From Ruminococcus sp. Phil11 (GTDB lineage Bacteria > Bacillota > Clostridia > Oscillospirales > Ruminococcaceae), in NCBI GenBank assembly GCA_001940925.1, contig MSGZ01000009.1, positions 113,908 to 177,907 of the forward strand: 64,000 bases of DNA, read 5' to 3'. How positions within the stretch are numbered: position 1 is the first letter of the stretch; each line of letters opens with the position of its first letter. Below are positions 17,801-25,457 of the stretch, piece after piece. The position numbers and the translations under genes are program-made. A model generated the notes under the pieces. The model made no database searches, was not told where the DNA came from, and was given only the letters and a program-made list of their open reading frames with translations.

Positions 17801-18338
17801 ATATCGGACTTCCTCTTTTATCATTTTATCGCATCATATTTCGCGGCGATGCGGCGAAAGAAGCTTCTGTGTACCATTTTTGCAGTCGGAATCTGGTTAT
17901 CCCGTATAGGCAAGAAAGGTGGAAAAATTTACGATTGTCCGGTTGTATTTTTACAATGTTATTGCTGGAATAATTGTGCTGAACTTTACAGCTTTCTTGC
18001 CAAAGTCTGCGTTCGCTGTCTGAGATGATTCACACCGTATTTTTTTATATTTACAGCCTGACGAACAGGCTGTTTTTTGAGAACAATGCCCTTTTTGTTT
18101 GTCTGTATTTTTACAATAGTTTCAAAATAACGCTGTTTCTGTCTTATTATACTTTTACAATACAAAGCCTTGATATGCTTTCTTTCCGCTTTACTGCTGA
18201 TTCACTGCTGTTCTGAATCATCGGGAGAGAATGGATCTGCAATTATATCATATTTAAGTAAATACAATTTGTTGAAAATGGTTGGCGTTATACACAGTTA
18301 TGAAAAGAAATTGCTATAATTATTCTGCTTTTTCACTA
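17801..18338. other. AT-rich gene-free region with three TATTTTTACAAT-like motifs
   Basis: No credible gene. Near-identical motifs occur at 17943-17957 (TTGTATTTTTACAAT), 18104-18117 (TGTATTTTTACAAT) and 18148-18161 (TATACTTTTACAAT). A terminator-like hairpin with CAGCCTG/CAGGCTG and TTTTTT lies at 18053-18078. The 63-codon frame at 18025-18216 lacks a ribosome site and has low-complexity composition. The motifs could be operators for the RiPP cluster that starts downstream. Confidence 0.5.
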
Positions 18339-18368
18339 TTGACACGAGCAATATAATTCTGTTATACT
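18339..18368 (+). promoter_or_regulatory. Promoter of the RiPP cluster
   Basis: TTGACA 18339-18344, 18-base spacer, TATACT 18363-18368 with an extended TG. The leader holds a GCAATTG/CAATTGC hairpin before the ribosome site GGAAGGAG. A second possible extended -10 box (TGCTATAAT) ends at 18320. Confidence 0.75.
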
Positions 18369-18460
18369 AATACATAGTTTAGGGCTGACATGGCGTTGCA
18401 ATTGTTTATGTTGCCCAATTGCGCTTGCACAGCATCCCAAATCGGAAGGAGATTCACTGC

Positions 18461-19909
18461 ATGAATCCGTATATTCATCTCTTCAGATCACCGAATAGAT
18501 GTTATGTTTATGACGTGAATAAAGACAGTGTTCTCACGGTAAGCGACAGCTTATATGCATATCTGGAAGCCTGTAAAGATGTTCCTGATAATACGGATAG
18601 TATTGAGGAGCTTGGGCATGAAGACCGTGAAGCACTCCGTTCCATGCTGGAAGCCGGCTATCTGAGCGATCACCGCGTGGAGCGTATTGAGCATTTTCAT
18701 TCATCCGACCTGGATTTCCAGCTTCATAACCGGATCAACGAGATGGTTCTGCAGGTTACGCAGGCATGTAATCTGGTTTGCAGTTACTGTCCGTTTGCGA
18801 ATAAAACCGATGATGCCTATCAGCGGAACCACAGCAGCAAGAGAATGACCTGGGAGACCGCTAAGAAGAGCATTGATCTGTTCGTGGACTATTCCGCGGA
18901 AATGGAGGAAGTCGGCATCGGTTTTTACGGCGGGGAGCCCTTCCTGAATTTCGGGCTGATCCGGCAGGTCGTTACATACGCCGATCAGGTCATGGTCGGC
19001 AAAAAGATCACTTATTCGCTGACGACCAACGGCACGATGCTGACCGATGAGATCATTGCATTTCTGGCAGAGCATAATTTCAAGATGATGGTCAGCATTG
19101 ACGGGCCTGCTTCTATCCATGATATCAACCGCAGAAAGGCAGACGGCAGCGGCAGCTATCACCAGGCGGTCAGCAGTCTGAAAAAACTAAGTGCCGCTTT
19201 CGGTGAACGTTCTTATGAAAGACTCATGATCAACACGGTCGTGAATCCTGAGACAGATTTCGATGAAGTTCTGCATCTGTTTGACGATCCGTTTTTCCTT
19301 GCCAAAAAAGTAAGAATTGCGGTTACGCTTGCTTCGGATGACAAGCTGGAGAAGCCGCTTGAATCACGCGATGATTTCTTTGAGAAGTTCAATTATAACC
19401 GCTTTGTTTCAATGATGAAGCTGCTCGGCGTTCTCAAGGATATAGAGATTGACCCGATTTCGGAGCAGTTTATTTTGCTTCTGCTGGATAAAACGACATG
19501 GGATGATAAAGAAACTCCGCTTCTCGGCTCGGTATCTGCGCCGGCTGGCCCGTGTATTCCCGGTCAGCGCAAGCTGTTCGTGAATGCAGACGGTATTTTC
19601 TATCCCTGTGAGCGCGTTAATGAGCTTTCGGAAGATGTGCAGATGGGCAATGTTACGGACGGATTTGATTTGAAAAAGGCTGACCGTATTCTGAATATTG
19701 CGCAGCTCACGGAAAATGAGTGCAAAAAATGCTATGCATTCCGGCATTGCTCGATCTGTGCAGTGACTGCTTCGGACGGGAACGGCTTTTCTGTTGCGCA
19801 GAAGCTCAGACGATGTATAAAAGTCAAGTCGAAGTTCAATAACACACTGCGTCTCATCGCCCTTAAAAAGGAAATTGATACGGTTTACAAAAGGAACTTA
19901 ATTCTATGA
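18461..19909 (+). CDS. Radical SAM/SPASM peptide maturase (CcpM-like)
   Basis: A 482-residue enzyme. Residues 1-~85 look like a PqqD-type leader-recognition domain. The radical SAM core starts with CNLVCSYC (near 103, the CxxxCxxC [4Fe-4S] motif) and GFYGGEPFLNF (GGE, SAM binding). The C-terminus has a SPASM-type Cys-rich region: GPCIPGQRKLFVNADG, FYPCERVNE, NECKKCYAF and CSICAVT, for auxiliary clusters. Such enzymes make thioether or carbon-carbon links in ribosomal peptides. With the next two genes it matches the clostridial Cys-rich peptide systems described by the TIGR04065/04066/04068/04069 families, as I recall them. Likely substrates are the seven Cys-bearing peptides at 21400-23526. 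The ATG at 18461 follows GGAAGGAG. Confidence 0.88.
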   Translation: MNPYIHLFRSPNRCYVYDVNKDSVLTVSDSLYAYLEACKDVPDNTDSIEELGHEDREALRSMLEAGYLSDHRVERIEHFHSSDLDFQLHNRINEMVLQVTQACNLVCSYCPFANKTDDAYQRNHSSKRMTWETAKKSIDLFVDYSAEMEEVGIGFYGGEPFLNFGLIRQVVTYADQVMVGKKITYSLTTNGTMLTDEIIAFLAEHNFKMMVSIDGPASIHDINRRKADGSGSYHQAVSSLKKLSAAFGERSYERLMINTVVNPETDFDEVLHLFDDPFFLAKKVRIAVTLASDDKLEKPLESRDDFFEKFNYNRFVSMMKLLGVLKDIEIDPISEQFILLLLDKTTWDDKETPLLGSVSAPAGPCIPGQRKLFVNADGIFYPCERVNELSEDVQMGNVTDGFDLKKADRILNIAQLTENECKKCYAFRHCSICAVTASDGNGFSVAQKLRRCIKVKSKFNNTLRLIALKKEIDTVYKRNLIL

Positions 19910-20973
19910 AATGTGCTGTTTATCCTTATTCGGATGTATTATACCCGCTCCTTGAACACCGGCATGAGTTGACTGACGGAATCAGCATTGAGGCTGCCGT
20001 ATATCCGCGTGCCTGGCGAAAGCTGCTGCTGCACGAAAAAGTTTTGGAGCAGATCACGTCCGGCTTCGATTTTGAGGCGTTGACAGCCGATGTTGAATGC
20101 GTGATCTTTGCCGATGTCACGGACAGGGAATATATGTATGCGGATATTCTTGCAAAGGCGGAATATACGCTTTCGGCTGGAAAGAATGTGATTTTCTGCA
20201 CAAAGATGCAGGAGCATGATATCACCGAACTGCGCAGCAAATATCCGGATCGGAGCGTGACGGTCAAATACGGCACTGCCGGACGGACCGCGGAGCAGAT
20301 CTATGGGCATGAGGATATAAGATGTGCCGCAGTTGGGATCGCCCCCCTTTACAGAGGCTTGGATGAGGCCGCATCTGTTGTGGGCATTCACGAAGCATTC
20401 CGGCGTAAGGGATTACGGACGGCGGCTGTTTCGAGCAACGCGACTTTCTCTTTGCTGGGCTTTTATCACTTCCCGATCGACATTTTCAGCGGGCAGACTG
20501 ATCCGGAGCAGCAGGCGGGCGCACTCAATGCATTTTTCCGTGTGCTGGAACGGTCAACACACTGCGACGTGATGATCGTTCAGTTCCCGGACGGTATGAT
20601 GAAATTTATGGACGAAGCAAACGATGCCTACGGTGTCAAAGCATTTATGCTGACAAGAGCTGTAGCTTTTGATTATTTTGTGCTCAGTTCCTTCCTTGAG
20701 ATCATAAGACCGGAAGCGTATGAGCGGATCCGTTCCATTGTCGGAAAGCGGTTCAATCTTTCGCTTGATGCGTGTCTGTTCCAGCCGCTGACCGCTGACA
20801 GAGAGTATTCCAGGGAGTACCAGCGGATCCTGTATACAAGAAACCGGGTCCCTGACTGTCTTGAGGATTATGAAGCATTGAAGCTGGCGATGAAGGATAT
20901 GATCGTCGCGGATTATGATGATGCAGCGGCCTATGAAAGAATTGCAGATGCCTGCATCAAAAAACTGACATGA
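19906..20973 (+). CDS. Peptide maturation system protein, TIGR04066-like
   Basis: A 355-residue protein beginning MKCAVYPYSDVLYPLLEHRHEL, in the style of the TIGR04066 family found next to Cys-rich RiPP maturases. The first ~135 residues look like a Rossmann-type domain. The second part (GLDEAASVVGIHEAFRRKGLRTAAVSSN, then CDVMIVQFPDGMMKF) looks like a P-loop-type fold without a standard Walker A. The biochemical role is not known to me. It overlaps the maturase stop by four bases (ATGA), so the two are probably made in equal amounts. Confidence 0.8.
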   Translation: MKCAVYPYSDVLYPLLEHRHELTDGISIEAAVYPRAWRKLLLHEKVLEQITSGFDFEALTADVECVIFADVTDREYMYADILAKAEYTLSAGKNVIFCTKMQEHDITELRSKYPDRSVTVKYGTAGRTAEQIYGHEDIRCAAVGIAPLYRGLDEAASVVGIHEAFRRKGLRTAAVSSNATFSLLGFYHFPIDIFSGQTDPEQQAGALNAFFRVLERSTHCDVMIVQFPDGMMKFMDEANDAYGVKAFMLTRAVAFDYFVLSSFLEIIRPEAYERIRSIVGKRFNLSLDACLFQPLTADREYSREYQRILYTRNRVPDCLEDYEALKLAMKDMIVADYDDAAAYERIADACIKKLT

Positions 20974-20992
20974 TCTGTTAGGAGATTTCGTT

Positions 20993-21244
20993 TTGGATAC
21001 TGTAATTGCAAAAGTGACCGAGGTCGCTTATCACCTCAAAAACAATCCGCTGCTGAACGAACCGCAGGGGGCTGATCTTCCTCTGACCGGAAAAGAACTG
21101 CAATTTGACCACATGGATATGTGTTACCTTGCGCTCGAGCTAATGGCTTTTTATCATATTCAGCTGAATGCGGATGATCTTGCCGATCATAAATTCAACA
21201 CGGTTCGTTCGATCGCTGCCTGCATTTCCCGGAAGCTTTCCTGA
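20993..21244 (+). CDS. Acyl-carrier-related protein lacking the carrier serine
   Basis: An 83-residue protein that resembles acyl carrier proteins (helix 1 VIAKVTEVAYHL, helix 2 MDMCYLALELMAFYHIQL, helix 3 FNTVRSIAACISR) and fits the TIGR04069 type of RiPP clusters. In a carrier protein helix 2 starts with DSL, the serine carrying phosphopantetheine. Here that place reads FDHMDM, so the serine is missing and normal loading seems impossible. It may be a scaffold or binding protein. The start is TTG, eight bases after AGGAG; no better start exists. Confidence 0.78.
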   Translation: MDTVIAKVTEVAYHLKNNPLLNEPQGADLPLTGKELQFDHMDMCYLALELMAFYHIQLNADDLADHKFNTVRSIAACISRKLS

Positions 21245-21329
21245 TACAGCACTGTTTCACGGCTAGGATGATCCTGAATCATATTTGACAGAAGTTCCGG
21301 CACTGTTCTGACAGTTCTTTCCGTGATAA

Positions 21330-21346
21330 AGCCGGTCATTCCGGCT
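21330..21346 (+). promoter_or_regulatory. Hairpin before precursor 1
   Basis: AGCCGG-TCATT-CCGGCT, the first of the upstream hairpins. Equivalent stems in later units use other sequences, e.g. ACCGGAC/GTCCGGT (units 3 and 5) and AATAACCGT/ACGGTTATT (unit 7). Confidence 0.7.
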
Positions 21347-21399
21347 GTATCAAAGAATCTGTGAACCGGTCATTCACCTGAAAAGGAGGTGAATCAGGA

Positions 21400-21546
21400 A
21401 TGAAACTGAAGAAGTCTGCAATGGCGGAGGAGAAGTTTGTTGCTGTTATCCCCGGCGATGGAGACAATGGCACCAGCGAGACGACTGCATCGTGCGTCTG
21501 CGAAGGCCGTATGAAGAGCGCAAAAGATGCTGTTGAAGTGATCTGA
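21400..21546 (+). CDS. RiPP precursor peptide 1
   Basis: A 48-residue peptide, too short for ordinary gene calling but clearly real: AAAAGGAGG upstream, the shared leader MKLKKSAMAEEKFV and the shared tail motif CVCEG. It is the outlier of the seven, because the first conserved cysteine (after YVS in the others) is replaced by AVIPG, leaving only the CxC pair. The C-terminus RMKSAKDAVEVI is nearly the same as in precursor 2. The leader is probably the recognition part for the maturase at 18461. Confidence 0.82.
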   Translation: MKLKKSAMAEEKFVAVIPGDGDNGTSETTASCVCEGRMKSAKDAVEVI

Positions 21547-21575
21547 TGAAAACAGCTTTGTGCAAACGAGGCCCT

Positions 21576-21618
21576 ACCCGCAGCTGCGCAAATCTGACCG
21601 CTTTCCGTACTGCGGGTC
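21576..21618 (+). promoter_or_regulatory. Conserved stem after precursor 1
   Basis: ACCCGCAG..CTGCGGGTC enclosing GCGCAAATCTGACCGCTTTC. The counterparts lie at 21877-21921, 22218-22274, 22572-22625, 22920-22978, 23233-23287 and 23572-23624, with different but matching arms. Confidence 0.7.
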
Positions 21619-21720
21619 ATTGATAATGAAGTGTTTTTGCCTGCTGTCGAACCGGATTTTTCCGGTTTGGATAGATATCCTGTGAACCGGTCATTCATAT
21701 CGGAAAGGAGGCGAAATAAC

Positions 21721-21849
21721 ATGGAACTGAAGAAGTCTGCAATGGCTGAGGAGAAGTACGTTTCCTGCGGCGGCGGCGGCGGTGACTCCAGCGGCTGCGA
21801 GTGCACCGGCCGTATGAAGAGCGCAAAAGAGGCTGTTGAAGTGATCTGA
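21721..21849 (+). CDS. RiPP precursor peptide 2
   Basis: A 42-residue peptide: leader MELKKSAMAEEKYVS, then a Gly-rich core with Cys at 16, 26 and 28 (C-GGGGGDSSG-CEC-TG) and the tail RMKSAKEAVEVI. AAAGGAGG precedes the start by ten bases. The C-x9-CxC-x-G pattern recurs in five of its neighbours and marks the residues probably linked by the radical SAM maturase. Gly/Ser-rich spacing between cysteines is common in thioether peptides. Confidence 0.88.
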   Translation: MELKKSAMAEEKYVSCGGGGGDSSGCECTGRMKSAKEAVEVI

Positions 21850-22024
21850 TGAAAGCAGCTTTTTGCAAACGAAGCCAGACCCGCAGCTGCGCAAATCTGA
21901 CCGCTTTCCGTACTGCGGGTCAGTCATAATGAGGTATTTTTGTCTGCTGTCAGACCGGACTTGTCCGGTTTGTATAGATATCCTGTGAACCGGTCATTCA
22001 TGTATGAAAGGAGGCGAAACAAGA

Positions 22025-22159
22025 ATGGAACTGAAGAAGACGGCAATGGCTGATGAAAAGTACGTTTCCTGCCGCCCCGAGGGCGGATATGCTGGCAACG
22101 GCTGTGACTGTGTTGGTTCTGCAGCAAGTCAGAGTGCTGATATCCAGTCTGACTACTGA
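22025..22159 (+). CDS. RiPP precursor peptide 3
   Basis: A 44-residue peptide with leader MELKKTAMADEKYVS, Cys at 16, 27 and 29 and the tail GSAASQSADIQSDY. The segment between the cysteines (RPEGGYAGNG) is charged rather than Gly-only. The tail is identical to that of precursor 5, and about 100 bases after the stop are almost the same too, so the two arose by a recent copy. Confidence 0.88.
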   Translation: MELKKTAMADEKYVSCRPEGGYAGNGCDCVGSAASQSADIQSDY

Positions 22160-22373
22160 TTGGAAACAGAACTGATGTTCTGAACATGTGTAAGGCAATG
22201 CCGCACACATCAGCTTGCGATCCGATCCGCAATTGTGCAAACCTGACTCCTTTGTGACATGCGGATCGGATATCGTACTTTTATCTGGAACTATTGAAAA
22301 TAACCGGCAAGTCCAGTTATGGATACAGAAACTGTGAACCGGTCATTCACATCCGGAAGGAGGCGAAACAAGA

Positions 22374-22511
22374 ATGGAACTGAAGAAGTCTGCAATGACT
22401 GATGAAAAGTACGTTTCCTGCGGCGGAGGCGGTGCTATCTCCGGCAATTGTGCCTGCGTAGGCGATATGGCTATGTTTAAAGATGATATCTTTGAGGTTA
22501 TGGATGATTGA
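22374..22511 (+). CDS. RiPP precursor peptide 4
   Basis: A 45-residue peptide: leader MELKKSAMTDEKYVS, Cys at 16, 26 and 28 (CGGGGAISGNCACVG), and a distinct acidic, Met/Phe-containing tail DMAMFKDDIFEVMDD. Same ribosome site and upstream hairpin as its neighbours. The C-terminus is unlike the other two tail types, which suggests tails diverge faster than leaders. Confidence 0.87.
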   Translation: MELKKSAMTDEKYVSCGGGGAISGNCACVGDMAMFKDDIFEVMDD

Positions 22512-22726
22512 TCCGATACAGCACGAACTTCGCACCTGAATGTGTGCGGATGAGTTCGTATTCAACAGCTTGCGATCTGCATTGCGCAAACCTGACCGCT
22601 TTCCGCAATGCGAATCAGGAATCGCTGCGGAATCATATTATCAATTTGCTATCTGACCGGACTTGTCCGGTTTGTATAGATATCCCGTGAACCGGTCATT
22701 CATGTATGAAAGGAGGCGAAACAAGA

Positions 22727-22861
22727 ATGGAACTGAAGAAGTCTGCAATGGCTGAGGAGAAGTACGTTTCCTGCGGCGGCGGCGGCGGTTACAACGGCGA
22801 CGGTTGCGACTGCGTGGGCAGTGCAGCTAGCCAGAGTGCTGATATCCAGTCTGACTATTGA
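22727..22861 (+). CDS. RiPP precursor peptide 5
   Basis: A 44-residue peptide, leader MELKKSAMAEEKYVS, Cys at 16, 27 and 29, core GGGGGYNGDG between them, and tail GSAASQSADIQSDY shared with precursor 3. Only the leader and inter-cysteine segment differ from precursor 3, i.e. the core is where the change has gone. Confidence 0.88.
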   Translation: MELKKSAMAEEKYVSCGGGGGYNGDGCDCVGSAASQSADIQSDY

Positions 22862-23070
22862 TTGGAAACAGAACTGATGTTCTGAACATGTGTAAGGCAA
22901 TTGCTGCACACATCAGCTTGCGATCCGATCCGCAATTGTGCAAACCTGACTCCTTTGTGACATGCGGGTCGGATATCGTACTTTTTGCAAGATATAATAA
23001 CCAGAGTATTCGGTTATAGATACAGAATCTGTGAACCGGTCATTCACATTCGGAAGGAGGCGAAACAAGA

Positions 23071-23202
23071 ATGGAACTGAAGAAGTCTGCAATGGCTGAG
23101 GAGAAATATGTCTCCTGCGGCACGATTTGTCCTTCAAATGACGGCTGTGAATGTGCAGGTACTGCGGCAAGGCAGAGTGCTGCTATCCAGTCTGAATACT
23201 GA
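23071..23202 (+). CDS. RiPP precursor peptide 6
   Basis: A 43-residue peptide with leader MELKKSAMAEEKYVS and four cysteines (16, 20, 26, 28: CGTICPSNDGCEC), one more than its neighbours. The tail TAARQSAAIQSEY is related to those of precursors 3 and 5. The extra cysteine may allow one more link. Confidence 0.88.
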   Translation: MELKKSAMAEEKYVSCGTICPSNDGCECAGTAARQSAAIQSEY

Positions 23203-23397
23203 TCGGATTCAGAACGGATGCTCTGAATGAGTGCAGGGCATTTGCAGCATGCGGTTTTGTCCGCCATGCACGAAGCTGACTCCCTGCGCTGTGCTGCTTG
23301 AAAAACATCAGAATTATGAAACAATAACCGTCCTGAACGGTTATTGATACAGACACTGTGAACCGGTCATTCACTTTCAAAAGGAGGTGAAATGATT

Positions 23398-23526
23398 ATG
23401 GAAATGAAGAAGTCTGTTCTGACGGATGAGAAGTATGTTTCGTGCACAACGCCTGAGCCTTTTGAAACGGAGTGTACCTGTTTCGGAACTGCATACGCTT
23501 ATCAGGCAGTTATCTATGATTCATGA
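23398..23526 (+). CDS. RiPP precursor peptide 7
   Basis: A 42-residue peptide, the most divergent: leader MEMKKSVLTDEKYVS, Cys at 16, 26 and 28 (CTTPEPFETECTCFG) and tail TAYAYQAVIYDS. Two ATGs are possible (23392, 23398); the second is chosen because it keeps the ten-base gap from AAGGAGG seen in the other units. Confidence 0.86.
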   Translation: MEMKKSVLTDEKYVSCTTPEPFETECTCFGTAYAYQAVIYDS

Positions 23527-23676
23527 TGCATTCGTTTTATGATCCGGCATTTCGGCCGAAGCGGCGTTTGCTCCGGACCGCAGCTGTGTGAATGTGACCG
23601 ATTGATGCTCTGCGGTTTCCCGGATGCGCATAAACCCTTTTGACATGATCCGGTTATCCGGAATCTGATAAGATCT

Positions 23677-25353
23677 ATGAAAAGAAAATATCTGAAAAAA
23701 ATACTCGGTCTCTTTGCTGAGTACCGCGGAGCAGTCGTGATGATCATCATCTACATGCTGATCCTAACCGGACTCAGTTATTGCCTGCCGTTTTTTTCCA
23801 GGTCCCTGATCGACGACGGATTTATCAAGCAAGATAAAGGCCGCATTATATTCTGTGCACTCAGTATTCTGGGACTGAATGCTGCGATCATTCTCATCAA
23901 TATCCTGAAGCGGAAACAGGCTATCAAGATGAATATCGGCGTGCGTGCAAAAATGCATCGCGAGGTTTTCAATTACCTGCTTCATGTCAGGATCTCCTAT
24001 TTTCAGGATAAGAATGCGACGAGCACATTCCAGTGCATCGAGGATGATATCACCAATATCGCATCGCTGGTGAACGATTCCAGTATCAGTGCGATTACTG
24101 CGATTTTTTCTGCAATCGGCGGCGGTATTGCGCTCTTTACGATCGACTGGCATCTGGGACTTGCTGTTGTGCTCTTTACGCCGGTCAATATTATCGTATC
24201 CGATCTGTTTGCCAGAAAAAACAAATCTATGATTTCCCAGACACTGAAGCTCCGCCGGAAATATACCAGCTGGTATGGCGAAACGCTCGCCGGCGTACGG
24301 GAGATCAGACTGTTCGGACTTCAAAACGCGAAAAAGAAGGAAATGGAGGACCAGCTCAGCGAACTGTACGGCGTCACCAAAGACTGCAACATGCTCCTTA
24401 CATGCAATACGCAGATCCAGCTGCTTCTGACAGAGGTGCTGAAGGCACTGATCTATGTGCTTGCGGCATACTACATGATCAGGAGCAATCTGACGGTCGG
24501 AAGTGTTGTTGCATTCCAGTCCTATATGCTGATGGTTTCCAGCTCGGAGGCAATGATAATCGGGCTGTTCTTTTCGTTTTTTGCGATGTTCCCGCATTTC
24601 AAGCGGTATTATGAGTTTTTTGAAGAGCCTACCGAGATCCATACGGATGCGCATCTTGATTATCAGAACGGCGAGATTGCATTCCGGCATGTCAGCTTTT
24701 CCTACGAGGAAGGCGGAAAGGATCTGTTCCGCGATGTCAGCCTTGCGCTGCCCTGCGGCAGCAAGACAGTCATTGTCGGAGACAACGGTGCCGGTAAGAC
24801 GACATTCATCAATCTGCTGCTTTCTCTTCTGGAACCGGTCAGCGGCAGCATAACAGTGAACGGAAGGGATATTCGCCAGATCAATCTCGAGGAATACCGG
24901 CAGCTGTTCAGTGTGGTATCGCAGGAGGTCTTTTTGTTCCATGACACGCTGATCAACAATATCACGCTTGGAAAAGATGTGCCGAAGGAAACGCTGGATG
25001 CGATCATTAAGGACGTCAATCTGGAAAGCGTCATGGAAAAATACGGACCGGATTATGAGATCACGGAGAACGGCTCGAATCTGTCCGGCGGTCAGAAACA
25101 GAAGATCGCACTTGCAAGAGCACTGGTTATGGACCGTCCGGTGCTTGTGTTTGACGAAGCAACGTCGAATCTGGACAGAATGAGTATCCGCAGCTTTATT
25201 GAACTGTTTGATACCAGACTGCGTGATACGACGGTGATTTGTGTGTCCCATTCGGATGAGATCATCGACTATTTTGATAACAGAATTGTCTTTTCCGACG
25301 GATCGGTTTCCCTGGAGCATATCACCGCATCCGAGGATAAAAAGGCGATTTAG
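23677..25353 (+). CDS. ABC exporter (fused permease and ATPase) of the RiPP cluster
   Basis: A 558-residue half transporter. Residues ~1-315 form the transmembrane domain (about six helices, e.g. VVMIIIYMLILTGLSYCLPFF); residues ~330-558 form the ATPase with Walker A GDNGAGKT (near 370), signature LSGGQKQ and Walker B VLVFDEATSN. There is no N-terminal C39 peptidase, so leader removal must be done by another protein. The start lacks a good ribosome site; a small hairpin (TCCGG/CCGGA) precedes it, as before the precursors. It presumably exports the mature peptide. Confidence 0.9.
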   Translation: MKRKYLKKILGLFAEYRGAVVMIIIYMLILTGLSYCLPFFSRSLIDDGFIKQDKGRIIFCALSILGLNAAIILINILKRKQAIKMNIGVRAKMHREVFNYLLHVRISYFQDKNATSTFQCIEDDITNIASLVNDSSISAITAIFSAIGGGIALFTIDWHLGLAVVLFTPVNIIVSDLFARKNKSMISQTLKLRRKYTSWYGETLAGVREIRLFGLQNAKKKEMEDQLSELYGVTKDCNMLLTCNTQIQLLLTEVLKALIYVLAAYYMIRSNLTVGSVVAFQSYMLMVSSSEAMIIGLFFSFFAMFPHFKRYYEFFEEPTEIHTDAHLDYQNGEIAFRHVSFSYEEGGKDLFRDVSLALPCGSKTVIVGDNGAGKTTFINLLLSLLEPVSGSITVNGRDIRQINLEEYRQLFSVVSQEVFLFHDTLINNITLGKDVPKETLDAIIKDVNLESVMEKYGPDYEITENGSNLSGGQKQKIALARALVMDRPVLVFDEATSNLDRMSIRSFIELFDTRLRDTTVICVSHSDEIIDYFDNRIVFSDGSVSLEHITASEDKKAI

Positions 25354-25457
25354 AACAGAATACTGCAGGGGAAGGAGCATGATTTTCATTGCTCCTAAAG
25401 CTGTTCATAGAGGCGTGTACCTTTTCTGAAAAAATTAATTGTATAGAGTGGTGCAAG

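Larger units (their letters stand above)
21320..23640 (+). repeat. Seven tandem RiPP precursor units with conserved RNA hairpins
   Basis: The seven small genes start at 21400, 21721, 22025, 22374, 22727, 23071 and 23398, spaced 304-353 bases. Each is preceded by a hairpin of variable but self-pairing sequence and then by GTGAA-CCGGTCA-TTCAC/T (21361, 21682, 21985, 22334, 22687, 23031, 23358), a 5-bp stem with an invariant 7-base loop. AAGGAGG and the ATG follow. After each stop is a long stem around a conserved interior of the type GCAAACCTGACCGCTTT. Units 3 and 5 are near-identical in coding and following noncoding sequence, hence recent copies. Confidence 0.85.

Noticed and set aside
18025..18216. 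63-codon hydrophobic frame upstream of the RiPP cluster
   Set aside because: No ribosome site, low-complexity Phe/Leu/Tyr content from AT-rich DNA, and it crosses a terminator-like hairpin.
21285..21313. TTGACA at 21285-21290 as a separate promoter for the precursor array
   Set aside because: No acceptable -10 box lies 16-18 bases downstream (CTGACA there).
21336..23380. Minus-strand frames of 65-156 codons through the precursor array
   Set aside because: They are antisense shadows of the repeated units (all contain the same reverse-translated hairpin and leader sequence) and lack ribosome sites.
21320..23640. Possible CRISPR array, given regular repeats of about 300-350 bases
   Set aside because: The units contain translated genes with ribosome sites; repeat and spacer sizes do not fit CRISPR and no cas genes are near.
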